Shown here piece by piece: positions 33,790 through 45,915 of a stretch of DNA of 64,000 nt. This DNA comes from Rhizomys pruinosus. Taxonomy: Eukaryota > Chordata > Mammalia > Rodentia > Spalacidae. The DNA lies in assembly GCA_009823505.1 (NCBI GenBank), contig VZQC01004565.1:716167-780166 (forward strand), read 5' to 3'. The notes below the pieces were generated by a model that searched no databases, was not told the origin of the DNA, and worked only from the letters and a program-made list of their open reading frames with translations. The stretch's first letter is position 1; each line of letters starts with the position of its first letter. The translations under genes and the position numbers were made by a program.

Positions 33790-33905
33790 TTTGGCTTTTG
33801 AGACAGGGTCTCACTATGTGTTTCTAATTGCCCCAAATTCCCAATGTATTCTAGTTCAAGCAGGCCTCCAACTTCTGATCTTCCTGATTCTGCCTAGCCA
33901 ATCTA
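33790..33905 (-). mobile_element. B1 SINE (old, reverse)
   Basis: Diverged reverse B1 beginning CTTTTGAGACAGGGTCTCAC. Confidence 0.7.
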
Positions 33906-34164
33906 GTGATTATATGTAAATACTATCCCATGCAGCAGAAGCCTCAAACTTTACAACTGTTTGTAAAGATCCCCGCAAGTAGCAGCTAGAGTATGACAAT
34001 GGATAGCCAAATATCTCAGGAGTGAGGAAGTCAAACATGGTACTTACTTGTACATTCTCATGGTTTTCTGATCAGACCCACACAAAGTACCTTTAAATTG
34101 AAAATAATTACTTAAAACTACTCTACCTGAGTGTGAATAACACAGATTCATATATCATGTACTG

Positions 34165-34300
34165 TTTTGCCGGGTCTCCCTGTAGCCCCAGCTGCCCTGG
34201 AACTTGCTCTGTAGACCAGGCTGGCCTTGAACTCACAAAGATCTGCCTGCCTCTGAGTACCAAGTGCCAGGATTAAAGTCATGCAGCACCACATCTGGAT
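34165..34300 (-). mobile_element. B1 SINE (reverse)
   Basis: CCGGGTCTCCCTGTAGCCCC, GTAGACCAGGCTGGCCTTG and a GCAGCACCACATCTGG end mark a reverse B1. Confidence 0.88.
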
Positions 34301-34304
34301 TAAT

Positions 34305-34670
34305 TATATATTTTTAATTGATGTTTTCTGTATTTCAGACATCATTTTTAAATTCGGTTCAGGCATATTCCCCTTTCCTTCCCCCCTACCCCACCCCAGA
34401 TCATGCATTCTACAATAACTGACCTGCATCATTTCTCTCAGTCTTTTTTCAGTTCTTTTGTTGTTGTTCTCTCCAACTTGTATTGCTACGTATATATACA
34501 TATGTTGCATATGTTTGTTATAACATAATATATACATCATACACACACACACACACCACACACCGCAACACTACTTATATATGTATATATATATATATAT
34601 ATATATACAGATGTCACTTGAATTGGAGGATTATTTTTTCCTAAAAAGATGTCATGTTTTCCTTAAGGAA
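34305..34670 (-). mobile_element. L1 3' UTR with CA/TA microsatellite
   Basis: Reverse L1 3' UTR tail (complement of the 5,395-5,547 tail), then (CA)n at 34,540-34,560 and (TA)n at 34,583-34,607. Then comes the CACTTGAATTGGAGGA block also seen at 10.5 and 11.2 kb. Confidence 0.7.
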
Positions 34671-34993
34671 GTGCTTAAAGGTTCCTCCTAGGCAATCCCA
34701 AACAACCATCAATATTGCATTTTTTGCTCTACATTGGGGTCTTTCCCTCCCTTTGTCTCCCAAATGAAGTCCAGTAAGAACTCATCATATCTTTATACCC
34801 CTGTACTGGCCTCCATGGTACAGCCCATGTAGTCCAACAATGGCAGTCTATATTCTGATGAGGCTGACATCCCCTTAGTTGTTTAGTCCATGAGCTGGGT
34901 ATCTCAGTAGTCCCCATATGGCATTGAAGGTTTGGAGGATTCTTGGAGAGACATGAGCCTTCAGTCCATATTGGAGGATTAAAAGCTGTGTCT
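34671..34993. other. repeat-like sequence, family not named
   Basis: Looks like old interspersed repeat, perhaps L1 5' UTR or LTR, interrupted by the SINE that follows and resuming at 35,220. No coding function is supported. Confidence 0.3.
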
Positions 34994-35219
34994 CTAGGGG
35001 CTGGAGAGAAGGCTCAGCAGTTAAGAGCGCTGACTGCTCTTGCAGAGGACCCAGGTTCAATTCCCATCACCCACATGGCAGCTAAGAACAGTCTTTAATT
35101 TCAGTAACAGGGAAATCCAACGCCCTCTTCTGACTTCGTGGCATTCCACAGCATGGGTGCACCAACCTACATGCAGACAGTACGTTCATACACACAAAAA
35201 ATAATAAATAAAATAAAAT
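34994..35219 (+). mobile_element. B2/B3-type SINE, no internal duplication
   Basis: GGGGCTGGAGAGAAGGCTCA start and A-rich (AATAA) tail, flanked by an 11-bp CTGTGTCTC-containing direct repeat (34,982-34,993 and 35,223-35,233). Single-block type. Confidence 0.9.
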
Positions 35220-36202
35220 AAAAAACTGTGTCTCATGTCTTTGAGGAGTGCCAAGAGCCCTGGAAGCCACAGTGTGGATGCGCTTGCCAGTAAGAATTGA
35301 AGACCAGCCAAACAACAGTACTCTCTCTTTTTTCTTTTTGTCGTTTTATTAAGATCTCAAGTTTTCCAGTCTTCCTGTTCAGGGAGGTCTTGGAAAGCCA
35401 CTAATGGGACTTCAGCCAGTGTCCAGTCTATAACGAGGAAAGTCTGATCATGCTTAAGAAAAGGAAGCCTGGTCTGGCAAGACCTGATTTTGTCCTCGAG
35501 TGGATGGAACTGGTAAATGAAAAGCTAAAAGGAGCAAAGAGCTTCCACCTTTCTTCTCCCAAAAATTCCCGAGAGATCCCTGAGGACCAGGTCCTCAACT
35601 CACCTTGAGAAAACAAAAACCTTGGTTAATCTGGGCTAACTGTGTGACCTTAAGCATCGAAAAGTACAACCAGATATAAACAATCAGTAAGACCAGAGAA
35701 AATGCACTGCAGACATATTGATCACTTCTATATCCCCATAAACCTTTAGTGTTAGAAAAGTGATTGGAAATTCATATAAAAGTTGCCAAAGGACCAAAGA
35801 AAATTAGTGACAAAAAGATGATAATGACAGGATATGCCACTGGAAAGGAATGAGATTTTCTACTTGAATTACATAAAAAAATCAAACCCAGTCTTAAACA
35901 AAAGGATACAGGAAAAGAAGGAGAAGGAAAAGAGAGGGTAGGAAGGAATAAGATATAGAAAGAAAGAAGGGGAGAGAGAATATTCAATGGTCATTAAATA
36001 CAAAAAAGCCAAGAAAAATAAATGAAAACTCTGTAGGGTGAGGAGGTTCAGGGAAGGACCCACATTGAAGGGCATTTAAGAACACAGAACATGTATTTAA
36101 CTAGAAAAACCTTATTATACATGACAAACTACATGAAATCAGTGGAGGAAATAAGAGGGCTGCAGATAGGTGAGGGGCATAAATATGATCAAAATATATT
36201 GT
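35220..36202. other. no gene recognised; AATAAA-bearing patch on minus
   Basis: At 35,330-35,360 the minus strand has AATAAAACGA followed by an A-rich tract. This may be the 3' end of a retrocopy or LTR whose body (35,360-35,620) I could not identify. A purine-rich stretch lies at 35,880-35,990. Confidence 0.35.
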
Positions 36203-36415
36203 ATGGGGCTGGGGAGACAGCTCATTAGTTAAGAGCATGTGATATTATTCCACAGGACCTGGATTTGATTCCCAGCAACCACATGGTGGCTAACAATTGT
36301 CTATAACTCCAGTTCTAGGGGATCCAACATTCTCTTTTGGTCTCTTCAGGCATTGCATGCACATGATGAACTTACATACATAGGCAAAGCAATCATAAAC
36401 ATAAAAAATAAAAAT
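36203..36415 (+). mobile_element. B3-type SINE (old)
   Basis: GGGGCTGGGGAGACAGCTCA, CCAGCAACCACATGGTGGC and CTCCAGTTCTAGGGGATCC blocks with an A-rich tail. Confidence 0.88.
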
Positions 36416-36866
36416 GACATTTAAAAAATTATATCTTATGAAATTTGCAAAGATTCAATATTTTTTAAAAGAAACACAAATTAGCATAGAAGATTAAGGA
36501 GTCTGCACTGAATGACCATGTCATTTTCAGAGATAACCCTTGCTTTCTCCACATCAGAGGAATACTGCCATGGAAGCATGCTTACAGTCAGATTCCCTTT
36601 TGATAATGTTATTTGCATAATGGATGATGTTCATTATCACAATGACCAGCTTTAAAACCCAGAGGTGATTACATTGGATATCTAAAGAGAGTATTAACTG
36701 AGGAAAATCTACTATAAACATAGATGATACCAGCAAATATAAGGTCCTAGAATGAATGAAAAGGGTAATGATGAATTGGAGACACAGCTCCCTAATTTAG
36801 TTCCTTACTGTACAAGAAAGGTCATTACTGTGACCGCCAGGATCAAGTTCAAAAAGCCAGACATAG
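36416..36866. other. no gene recognised
   Basis: Ordinary intergenic sequence. Confidence 0.45.
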
Positions 36867-37120
36867 GGGCTGGAGAGATGGCCTAGCGGTTAAGAGCGCC
36901 GACCACTCTTGCAGAGGACCCAGATTCAATCCCCAGCACCCACATGGCAGCCAAGAACCATCTGAAACTCCAATTCCAGGAGAACTCCAGTTCCAGGGGA
37001 ATCCAACACCCTCTTCTGACCTCCGCGGCATTGCACGACACGGGTGCACAGACTTGCATGCAGACAGTACATTCATACACATACATAAATAAATAAAATT
37101 AATAAAAAAAATAAAAAAAG
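36867..37120 (+). mobile_element. B2/B3-type SINE, 17-bp-duplication subfamily
   Basis: Near-consensus copy with GGGGCTGGAGAGATGGCC start, doubled AACTCCAnTTCCAGG blocks at about 36,966-36,999, and a (AATAAA)n tail. A 15-bp target duplication AAAAAGCCAGACATA flanks it, which suggests a young insertion. Confidence 0.95.
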
Positions 37121-37245
37121 CCAGACATATCTGCATCCATGTAATTTCAATTCTAGGGAGCTGGAAATAGTTGAAACCCTCAAATTTTCTGGCCAGTGAG
37201 CTGAGCAAAATATGCAAATTTCATTTAGGTATGAGAGAATCACAG

Positions 37246-37390
37246 GGTGTGGTATCACACACCTTTAATCTGAACAATCAGAAGGCAGAACCACATGGAT
37301 TTCTGTGAGATAGAAATAATCCTGATCTACATAGTGAGCTTCAGGCCAGCTGTGAGATCTACTGGGAGACCCTATTTCAAAAAGAACAAA
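37246..37390 (+). mobile_element. B1 SINE (old)
   Basis: Diverged B1: GGGTGTGGTATCACACACCT start and GGGAGACCCTATTTCAAAA end. Confidence 0.75.
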
Positions 37391-38073
37391 AGAAAAAGAA
37401 TGAGAGACACTGTCTCATATAGAAGCTTGAGGAGTGACATCTAGAGTTGACTTCCACATGCACACACAGAGACACACATGCACACATAATACCAGACAGA
37501 AACATTTACACATATAAACATAATGAGGGAAAAGAGAAAGTTATATGTGTGCCATATTTCATCTCTCTCTGCTTTCTGATCTACCCAGATAGGAGCAAAC
37601 TCCCAAGGCCAAAGTCACGAGTGGCCCTAACAGTATGCTTTCCCCACCATCATAGAATCTATCTCTTAAAACAAGTATTGCCTCCCTTAAGTGTGTCCTT
37701 TCAGAATTTGGTCACGACAAGCAGAAATAAAAGTAATAGCATTGAGGGTCCAAATTAGATCCATGTCAATATGATTTGTTCTAGAGATGTAAATTATGAG
37801 TGAGCTAGCAAATAGGCACTTGCTCATAGGAATTTTTTTCTCTGGTATGAAGTGGGGTCACAGGTTCTCTGAGCAGAACCTTAAAGGCTGTTAAAGGCTC
37901 TGCCAGCTTACTTACACCAGAGCAATATAGGAAGCTGTGGAGTCCATGGAAACTAAAAAGGGAAATGAGAATGCATGTGCATAGAGCAACCATAAACAGC
38001 AAAATGCTGGGCAGTTCCCCCACACCGAACTTCTTCAGTACCAGTTGAGGCAGTGCCCCCAACAGCATTTGCA
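37391..38073. other. no gene recognised
   Basis: Sequence 3' of V segment 1 with no feature beyond a short CA-rich stretch near 37,455-37,490. Confidence 0.45.
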
Positions 38074-38101
38074 GGTTTTTTAAATAGCATATATCACTGT
38101 G
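38074..38101 (-). promoter_or_regulatory. recombination signal sequence (12-RSS) of V segment 1
   Basis: On the minus strand: heptamer CACAGTG (38,101-38,095), a 12-bp spacer (38,094-38,083) and nonamer TAAAAAACC (38,082-38,074; consensus ACAAAAACC). A 12-bp spacer is what kappa V segments carry. Confidence 0.9.
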
Positions 38102-38607
38102 AGAGGGAAATTTTCACTTTCATGACAGAAGTAATCTCCAGCATCCTCAGATGGCATGCCATCAATTATCAGGATAAAATATTTTCCATATCCACTGCTA
38201 CTGAATCTGGACAAGACTCCAGAAACAAGACTGTTGCCTTTAATAATGAGCTTAAAAGCTTCTCCTGGCTTCTGCTGATAACAGCATATATCATCATCAA
38301 TGTTTGTGCTGGCTTTGCAGGAGATGCTCACTTTTTCGCCTGCAGCTGTTGACAGGAATGCAGGAGACTGTGTGACAGATGTTTCTGCTCTGGAATCTGT
38401 TTATGGAAGAAAATAAGAATAACTAATCAAATTGTCATATATAAAAAGAATAAAGATCATCAACTTCATAGGGAGGTACAGAATGTTTTGGAGATTATGA
38501 GAACTTAATAAATACCACAAAGAAGTGTTACTGCTCATCTTACCAGATATCCAGAAGAGGAGGAAGCTGAGGAGTAGAGCTTGGGGCACCATGGCCTTGG
38601 CCTTCAT
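38102..38607 (-). CDS. Igkv: Ig kappa V gene segment 1, framework-2 Trp replaced by Cys
   Basis: A germline kappa light-chain V segment, meant to be joined to a J segment by RAG and to supply the antigen-binding V domain. Leader exon 38,544-38,607 encodes MKAKAMVPQALLLSFLLFWIS and ends G|GTAAGA. Intron 38,397-38,543. V exon 38,102-38,396 follows an acceptor CATAAACAG. Framework Cys 23 (SISCKAS) and Cys 104 (DYFCHES) are present and there are no stops. Features such as NIDDDI in CDR1 and RFSSSGYG resemble mouse Igkv17 and human IGKV5-2. The invariant Trp after CDR1 is TGT (ICCYQQKP instead of xxWYQQKP). It can probably rearrange, but folding may be impaired; IMGT would likely class it as a non-standard ORF. 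Confidence 0.92.
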
Positions 38608-38649
38608 GTTTGGGTGTTGGCCAGTTTCCCACTCCTCTTGACAGAATGC

Positions 38650-38695
38650 ATTATATAGTATTAGATATGCTGACATAGTCAGGGAATATGCAAAT
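38650..38695 (-). promoter_or_regulatory. V promoter: octamer and TATA box
   Basis: Octamer ATTTGCAT on the minus strand (38,695-38,688), 81 bp upstream of the ATG, and a TATATAA-like box near 38,651-38,658. This is the standard kappa V promoter layout (Oct-1/Oct-2 site plus TATA). Confidence 0.9.
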
Positions 38696-38699
38696 GGTA

Positions 38700-39171
38700 T
38701 TGATCATGGTAGTGAGAAACAAGCTGTATAAAACGGAAGGGTGAGAAACTTCACAGAGTCTACACCCAGCATTTTCTTTATACCTGTGCTGAAGCTCAGA
38801 ATGTTGGGGTTAAAATGCAGCTTTTGCGGTTCTTGTCTTTCCTGATCTCCCTTCTTCTGAATGAAATTCTTGTCCTTTAGTATATCCAATGTTACACTAA
38901 CATGACAGTAGTAGGTTCCATGGTATATTTCTGGCATTGCCCCTCTTCGAGTCTACATCTTTTCAACTGTGATGAAAAGCAGCTAAGATAGACAGCTTAT
39001 TACTCCAGCTTCTGTTCACAGACTGAACTCCCTGGTTTCTCAACTTTGTTTTCAATTTATGTTACCAAACTTATGTTCTGTATTGAATATTTATCCTACT
39101 GAACAATAATCCAACCCTCTTTTAATTTTCCTGCTTTTTAGATTGTTATGGGGGGGGGGCATGTTACCGGA
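38700..39171. other. no gene recognised
   Basis: Upstream flank of V segment 1. A minus-strand open stretch at 38,704-38,937 contains GTYYCHV, which recalls the end of a V domain but lacks the rest. Confidence 0.4.
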
Positions 39172-39625
39172 GAGAAAACTCAGTGGATACGAGCACCAAT
39201 TGCTCTTCAAAGGATACAGATACATTTCCTTTTTTAAAATTAATTTTATTTACTTCTGTATGTGTGAATGTACTGTCTGCGTGCAAGTTGGTGCGCCCGT
39301 GTCGTGCAATGCCGCGGAGGTCAGAAGAGGGCGTCGGATTCCCCTGGAACTGGAGTTCCCCTGGAATTGGTGTTTCAGACGGTTCTCGTCCGCCATGTGG
39401 GTGCTGGGGATCGAACCCGGGTCCTCTGCAAGAGCGGTCGGCGCTCTTAACTGCTAGGCCATCTCTCCAGCCCCCAGATTCATTTCCAAGCATCCACATG
39501 TCAGCTAACAACTGTCCTTAACTCCATTTCCAGAGGATCCAAAGCCCTCCTCTGGCCTTGGCAGTCAATGTACACACTGAGTTCACTGTCATAATATGCA
39601 CAAAACATTCATACAAAAGTTTAAA
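39172..39625 (+). mobile_element. old B3-type SINE split by a younger SINE
   Basis: Left part 39,172-39,232 (GAGCACCAATTGCTCTTC) and right part 39,475-39,625 (CATCCACATGTCAGCTAACA, then CCATTTCCAGAGGATCC). The two halves join across a reverse SINE, with AGATnCATTTCC duplicated at the join. Confidence 0.8.
39233..39474 (-). mobile_element. B2/B3-type SINE, 17-bp-duplication subfamily (nested)
   Basis: Reverse-oriented, near-consensus, with doubled CTGGAAnTGG blocks at about 39,342-39,374 and several CpGs kept (GTGTCGTGCAATGCCGCGG). Target duplication AGATnCATTTCC. Inserted into an older B3. Confidence 0.93.
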
Positions 39626-40799
39626 ATATATTTTTTACATTTTCTTCAAAATGAGTGTGCAAATTAGTGGCTTGCCAGTGAAACATGTTAGATTCACCTA
39701 AACCATTTTTATTTACCATTTACCTATATTTTCATATGTCATTTTCAAGATTTGAAAGTGGAAACCTGGGAATTTCTGCTACTTATTAGATTGAAATATG
39801 ACTGAGAAATTAGAATAACATGGCCATTTTTAAAGCAAAGACACAGTCTGTTTGAAGTACATTATTAAGTAATTACTAAGATGAACATAAAAATAGATTA
39901 ACAAGAAGTACCAAAAGAAGCACACACAAACACACACATTTATGTAAACATATATATGCTTGCATTTATATAAACAGAAAACTCTTTGGAATAGAAGTAT
40001 TAAAATTTATGTCAAATACAAATGATAAGTTGAATAAAATCACCATCCATAGGAAAAATTAGAAGAAAATGCCTAACTATTTTTAGCTAAAAACTAATAA
40101 AAATGGTTTGTTAATTGAAACATTGGTAGAGGATCTGATTCACTAGATTTTCAAGAGAGTAAATGTGTGGAGCTAATGGGTTCAAATTCAGGAAAATGCT
40201 CGTTTTGTGTGGCAAAATGTCAATACTTAATATCCAGAATTGAACCATGTAATAGTAGCTGTGTGAGACCATACCAAGAATGCAAGGACCAAAGCATGAA
40301 AATAGTGACAAAGAAATTTCATGCCAATAGTTATCAAAGAAATTTGAATTTTTGTTTAACTGACACCAAATATACCAAAAGAGGAAAAATTTCTGATTTG
40401 GATAGCCAAAATATTAAAATATTTAAAAGTGAAAAGGATGTAGTAGATAAATGTAATAATAACTTGCACATTGGGATACAGTGCTTGCAAATTACATGTT
40501 CAACTTCTATTAAAATTGTGTAAAGAACATTCAACTCAAAACAACACTACCAACAATATAAGCAATGTAACTAGAACATGAAAAACAATAGATCAACACA
40601 ATTCCCCTTTTAGTATATAAAGAAGACACTGGCAAATAGAAATATGTTAAATAGCATTATATGGCATAAGAAGGCACATGAAACATGCACATGCCTCTCA
40701 GATGACAAAGTTAAGAATATGTCAACATCAGTTGCTGGTGAGGATGTGGAAGAAATGAAAAATCATATGTTGTTCAGAAAATTATAAAGTGATTTCAAT
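39626..40799. other. no gene recognised
   Basis: AT-rich intergenic sequence. A 118-codon plus-strand open stretch at 40,167-40,523 has biased composition and no domain that I recognise, so I do not call it a gene. Confidence 0.45.
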
Positions 40800-40811
40800 A
40801 AAAAGTATTTG

Positions 40812-41056
40812 GGGGCTTGAGAGATGGCCTAGCGGTTAAGAGTGCTGACCGCTCTTGCAGAGGACCTGGGTTCGATCCCCAGCACCCGCATGGTGGCCAA
40901 GAACCATCTGAAACTCCAATTCCAGGAGTACTCCAGTTCCAGGGGAATCCGAAACCCTCTTCTGACCTCCGCAGCATTGCATGACACGGGTGCACAAACT
41001 TGTATGCAGACAGTACATTCATACACATACAGAAATAAATAAAATTAATTTTAAAA
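40812..41056 (+). mobile_element. B2/B3-type SINE, 17-bp-duplication subfamily
   Basis: GGGGCTTGAGAGATGGCCTA start, doubled AACTCCAnTTCCAGG-type blocks at 40,913-40,945, and an A-rich tail. Flanked by AAAAAGTATTT at 40,800-40,810 and 41,057-41,067. Confidence 0.94.
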
Positions 41057-41620
41057 AAAGTATTTTGACCTATACATCTAAAACTGAAATAAAAGAGTTT
41101 TATACAGTCCAGCTGAAGAAATCTTAAACATTTATCGCAGAGAAATGAATACGCATATTCACATTGATAGCAGCATAAACAGATTATTAGAGTCCTTTCA
41201 GCAATAGCTAAAACTAGGCCATATCTCAAATGTTCTTTGCCTAGCAAATAAATGAACTGGGTCTCTTTAATAACTGGGGCTTCTAACACAATAAATAAAA
41301 TTCAATCATTTATATATACAATTTTCATTAACTGCAAGGAAGTACTACAGCGTTAAATAATAAAATCTCAAAATTTTGCATATTTTGTAAGTATTTTTAT
41401 GTAGTAGTAGACATGGAGGATGACGGAGATAGGCAGGTTATGAATAAGAGTAGTGAGGTTTGTGTTAACAAGGCTGGTAAATATTTGGATTGTGGTGCTG
41501 AAAAGGTAATGCTATTTATGTGACTAGTATATATAGAGACACTCCCAATGAATATGCACCATGCACAAACACAAAGAAGTTCAGTAAGTACATGGAAACT
41601 CTACGTCTGTGTCAGCCAGG
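41057..41620. other. no gene recognised
   Basis: AT-rich intergenic sequence ahead of the Tprg1l retrocopy. Confidence 0.45.
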
Positions 41621-41626
41621 CAGGAG

Positions 41627-42380
<754 letters not shown>

Positions 42381-42826
42381 GGGGCAAGATAGACTTTTAG
42401 AATGCTGTACCACCCAGGAAAGACAAGTGGATGGGGATCTCCATGTGCCACATGCCACCTGCAGCAGCTGAGGGAACCTTGGGCTGTTCCTTTAGGTGTC
42501 TGAACAATTAACACTGGCAAGTGAATTAACAATAAACAAATGTTTAGTTGAGTATTGGAGACCTGTAACCTGACCTCTGAAGGCAGAAAGACTGTCTGCC
42601 CTTGTGCCACTGTTTGCTTTCTGCAACTCCACTTTCAGGAGTTTGTGTGGCTCTTCCTGCACTGCCCCTCCAGCATGCTGAACAGAGGGCACCCATCCAC
42701 TTCTGTTGTCAGTACTGTTGAATCCAGGTGGGACTAATGTCTCTAGCCAAGGCCTGCACCTACCCACCGGTTTACACTCCCTGTCAAATTTTCCATTTTG
42801 AAAATCAGTCCATTTTCTTTTATAGC
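42381..42826 (+). other. probable Tprg1l 3' UTR and unassigned sequence
   Basis: Follows the pseudogene coding part. It holds an AATAAA at about 42,531 but no clear poly(A) tail. The remainder to 42,826 has no recognised feature. Confidence 0.4.
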
Positions 42827-42900
42827 TTTTTTTTTTGGTCTTTCTGGGGCAGTGTCTCCCTTTAGTCTCAGCTGGCCTGGAGCTCATTATGTAGACCAGC
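42827..42900 (-). mobile_element. B1 SINE fragment (reverse)
   Basis: TTGGTCTTTCTGGGGCAGTG and GGAGCTCATTATGTAGACCA mark part of a reverse B1. Confidence 0.7.
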
Positions 42901-42926
42901 CATTTTCTTTAAAAAACCCAATATAA

Positions 42927-43071
42927 ACTGGGCATGGTGGCACACTCCTTTAATCCTAGCACTCTGGAGGCAGAGGCAGGAGGATGTTTGTGAGTTCAAG
43001 GTCATCTTGGTCTACAGAGCGAGTTCCAGGACAGCTGGCCTACAGGGAGACCCCTTCTAGAAAAAGGCCAA

Positions 43072-43110
<39 letters not shown>

Positions 43111-43111
43111 A
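42927..43111 (+). mobile_element. B1 SINE with (AATA)n tail
   Basis: TGGGCATGGTGGCACACTCC start, GAGGCAGAGGCAGGAGGATG box, and a (AATA)n run at 43,069-43,111. Confidence 0.9.
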
Positions 43112-44640
43112 ACCTAATATGATGGCATTTAACAGCCTGGTCAATTGTCAATATTTTAATGTTACAAATTCTCATAAGGAAAAAAGATGGCAATATTGAT
43201 CTCAATATTGCCTATAACTTGTATAGTTAGTTTTGTTTTGTTTTGTTTGTCTTGCTTTGGTTTCTTTGAGACATAGTCCCATGTATAGCAACACAGGATG
43301 GAATCACTACACAATCTAGGATAAGTTTGAACTTCTGACCATCTTGCCTCTACCTCTCAAGGGTTGATATTATGGGCCTGGGCACCTTATCCAGTTTATG
43401 TGATTCTGAGAATCTAACCTAAGGCTTTATATGTGTCACAAGCACTATACCAACTAAGCCACATCCCCAGTCTCTGAATCTGTTTTAAGAACATGAGAGG
43501 ATCTGTAAAGCTGAAGGGTACTCAATAAATTGTTAGGACAAAAGGCTTTAGCTTATAGAGAGCTGAAGTTCTGTGAAGTATTTAACTTCGTTAAACAGAA
43601 GTCATGGAAAACCATCCTGATGCCCTTGGTCCTCGCTGGAGCCACAACACTGTCCTGGATGACAACATAAGTTTCCACATTATGCTCCATATTTTGAACC
43701 CTGACTGTGGCCAGAGACTGAACAAAATCAAGTGATCCAGGACATGAAACATGTAGCAAATTCCAAAAGATCTGAAGTCCAAGGAAATGAAGAAACATCA
43801 GGGGACATGGGGGCGGGGCCAAAGCACAGCACATGTTGATAAAGGTTAATTGTACCTGTTTGGGCAAATATCAGGGAGGGAAGGCTCTATTATAGCTTCA
43901 AAAACAGGAGTCACATCCTGCTGTGTGTTCCATGCTATGCTAAGCTCACCAGGCTGGATACATGATATTGATGGAAACTATTAATAATCACATGGCTCCC
44001 CTCCCATGCCCACTCCCCATACTTTAGCATGTGAAAGAGATTCCATACTTTAAGATATCTTGTGATTGTCCTGGACCAAATCCTTTAACCTGAGTCACCA
44101 ACCACACCAGCATAAAGGACTTCAATCCCTCCAGGTATTTCAAACCCCATCTCTCCTGGCACATCTCATATGCCAGACATTTTCTTCCATCTAGGAAGAT
44201 GGAAAGTCAAAATCTTCTTTTCTTTTCCTCACAGCCTGACCACCCTGATCCTGCCAGCCTGGAACACAGCAGGGACCTAATATTCCACCTTAGTCCTCTG
44301 ATTTATATCCCTAACCCTCTAGAACAGACCACTAAACACCCCTAGGTGGTCCTTCCTCTCCCCCAACCTCCCTGGCTCTGCCCTGCCTCTCAGACCTGGC
44401 CCAGGGAGGACCATGGTAAGTCGGAGCTGCCCAACAGCTACCCCATTCAATTCCTCCCAACCCTGATTTACCCAGACTAAGATCCCAACAGACACCAGTT
44501 TCTTCCCCGGACTAGCTTCCTTACCCTGAGTTGCCAAACACCCTAGCACAGATGCTAAGAACCACTTCAGTTAATCCCAACCTCCATCTTCTTTGACTCT
44601 TGATCTGTTGGACAGTTCTGCCTATCTAGGACTCAGAACA
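43112..44640. other. no gene recognised; B1/ID-like remnants
   Basis: 43,250-43,480 contains degraded reverse SINE sequence ending GCCACATCCCCAG. From about 44,200 the C-rich sequence may be the 5' UTR of the L1 that follows. A 104-codon minus-strand stretch at 43,553-43,867 is not recognisable. Confidence 0.4.
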
Positions 44641-45671
44641 AAAAAAGTAACAAAGCTATATTAACAATACAAATATATCAAAACTCTATTCAACAAAAGT
44701 CAAACAGATAACCAAAAAAGAACATCCATATGCCCAACAGTATGAAAAACCAAGCGAATATGTCACTGACGAAATCCATTCCCTTTATAGAAGGGCACTA
44801 CAATAAAAACCATTCTGAGGAATAGCTGGACTCAGAATTTAAAAGAACAATTATAAACCTGATCAAAAAGCTTAAAGAAAACACAAACAACTCAAAGAAC
44901 TTGTGATGCAAGCTCCCAAATCTAAAAATATGTGGCTTAATGAAATATCACAAACAATTCATGACTTGAAAACAGAATTCATAAATTAGAAATATTGAGG
45001 AAACCCAAGCAGAAGTCCGCATGAATTCAAAGAACCCAATAAGCCAATTGGAAACAATGGCAGAAAGCTTCACAAGCAGAATGCATGAAATAGAAAACAG
45101 AATATCAAGACTGGATGGCAATGTTGAAGATCTGGAGTCCTTAAGTAAAGATATGTAAAATTAAAACACACACACACACATACACACACAATGTGGGACA
45201 ACATGAGAAGGCCAAATATAAGAATTATAGGCATACAGGAAAGAAAAGAATCTCGGGTCAATGGTGTTGAACAGATTTTTCAACATGATTATTGAGGAAA
45301 ACTTCCCTAAATTAAGGAAAGAACTACTTATAGAGATTCAAGGAGCACACAGAACACCAACTGGACATGACCAGAACAGTAAAGCCCCATGGCTCATAAT
45401 AGTAAAAACATTAAATATACAGAACAAAGAGACGTTACTGAAAACTGCTGGAGGAAAACAATGTTACATATAAAGGAAAATCCATCAGAATCACTGCTGA
45501 TTCTCAGTTCAAACTATAAAATTCAGAAGAACCTGGACCAAAGTACTCCCAGCTCTAAATAAACTTGGATGTCAACCCTGAATACTCTATCCAACAAAAG
45601 TATCTATCAAGGTGCAAGGAGAACATAAAAATTTTCACGACATTAATAGTCTAAAAGAATCCATATTTAGA

Positions 45672-45915
45672 GCTGGAGAGATAGCCTAGCAGTTAAAAGC
45701 ACCGACTGCTCTTGCAGAGGACCCGGGTTCGCTCCCCAGCACCAACATGGAGGCTGAGAACCTTCTGTAACTCCAATTCCAGGAGAACTCCAGTTCCAGA
45801 GGAATCCGAGACCCTTTTCTGACCTCCGTGGCATTGCACGACATGGGTGCACAAACCTACATGCAGCCAGTACATTCATAGACATACAAAAATAAATAAA
45901 ATTTAAAAAAATTAA
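45672..45915 (+). mobile_element. B2/B3-type SINE, 17-bp-duplication subfamily
   Basis: Inserted in the L1 ORF1-ORF2 region. Perfect 17-bp target duplication AAAAGAATCCATATTTA on both sides (45,655 and 45,916). Doubled AACTCCAnTTCCAG blocks are at about 45,770-45,800. Confidence 0.95.

Noticed and set aside
36867..37120. tRNA-like promoter boxes in SINEs, possible tRNA genes
   Set aside because: These belong to tRNA-derived SINEs (B2/B3 type). No cloverleaf with a proper acceptor stem is formed.
38704..38937. Minus-strand frame with GTYYCHV, possible V-domain end
   Set aside because: No second Cys at the proper distance, no Trp, no usable recombination signal. Probably chance.
40167..40523. 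118-codon plus-strand frame, candidate small gene
   Set aside because: AT-rich sequence with no recognisable domain, promoter or splice context.
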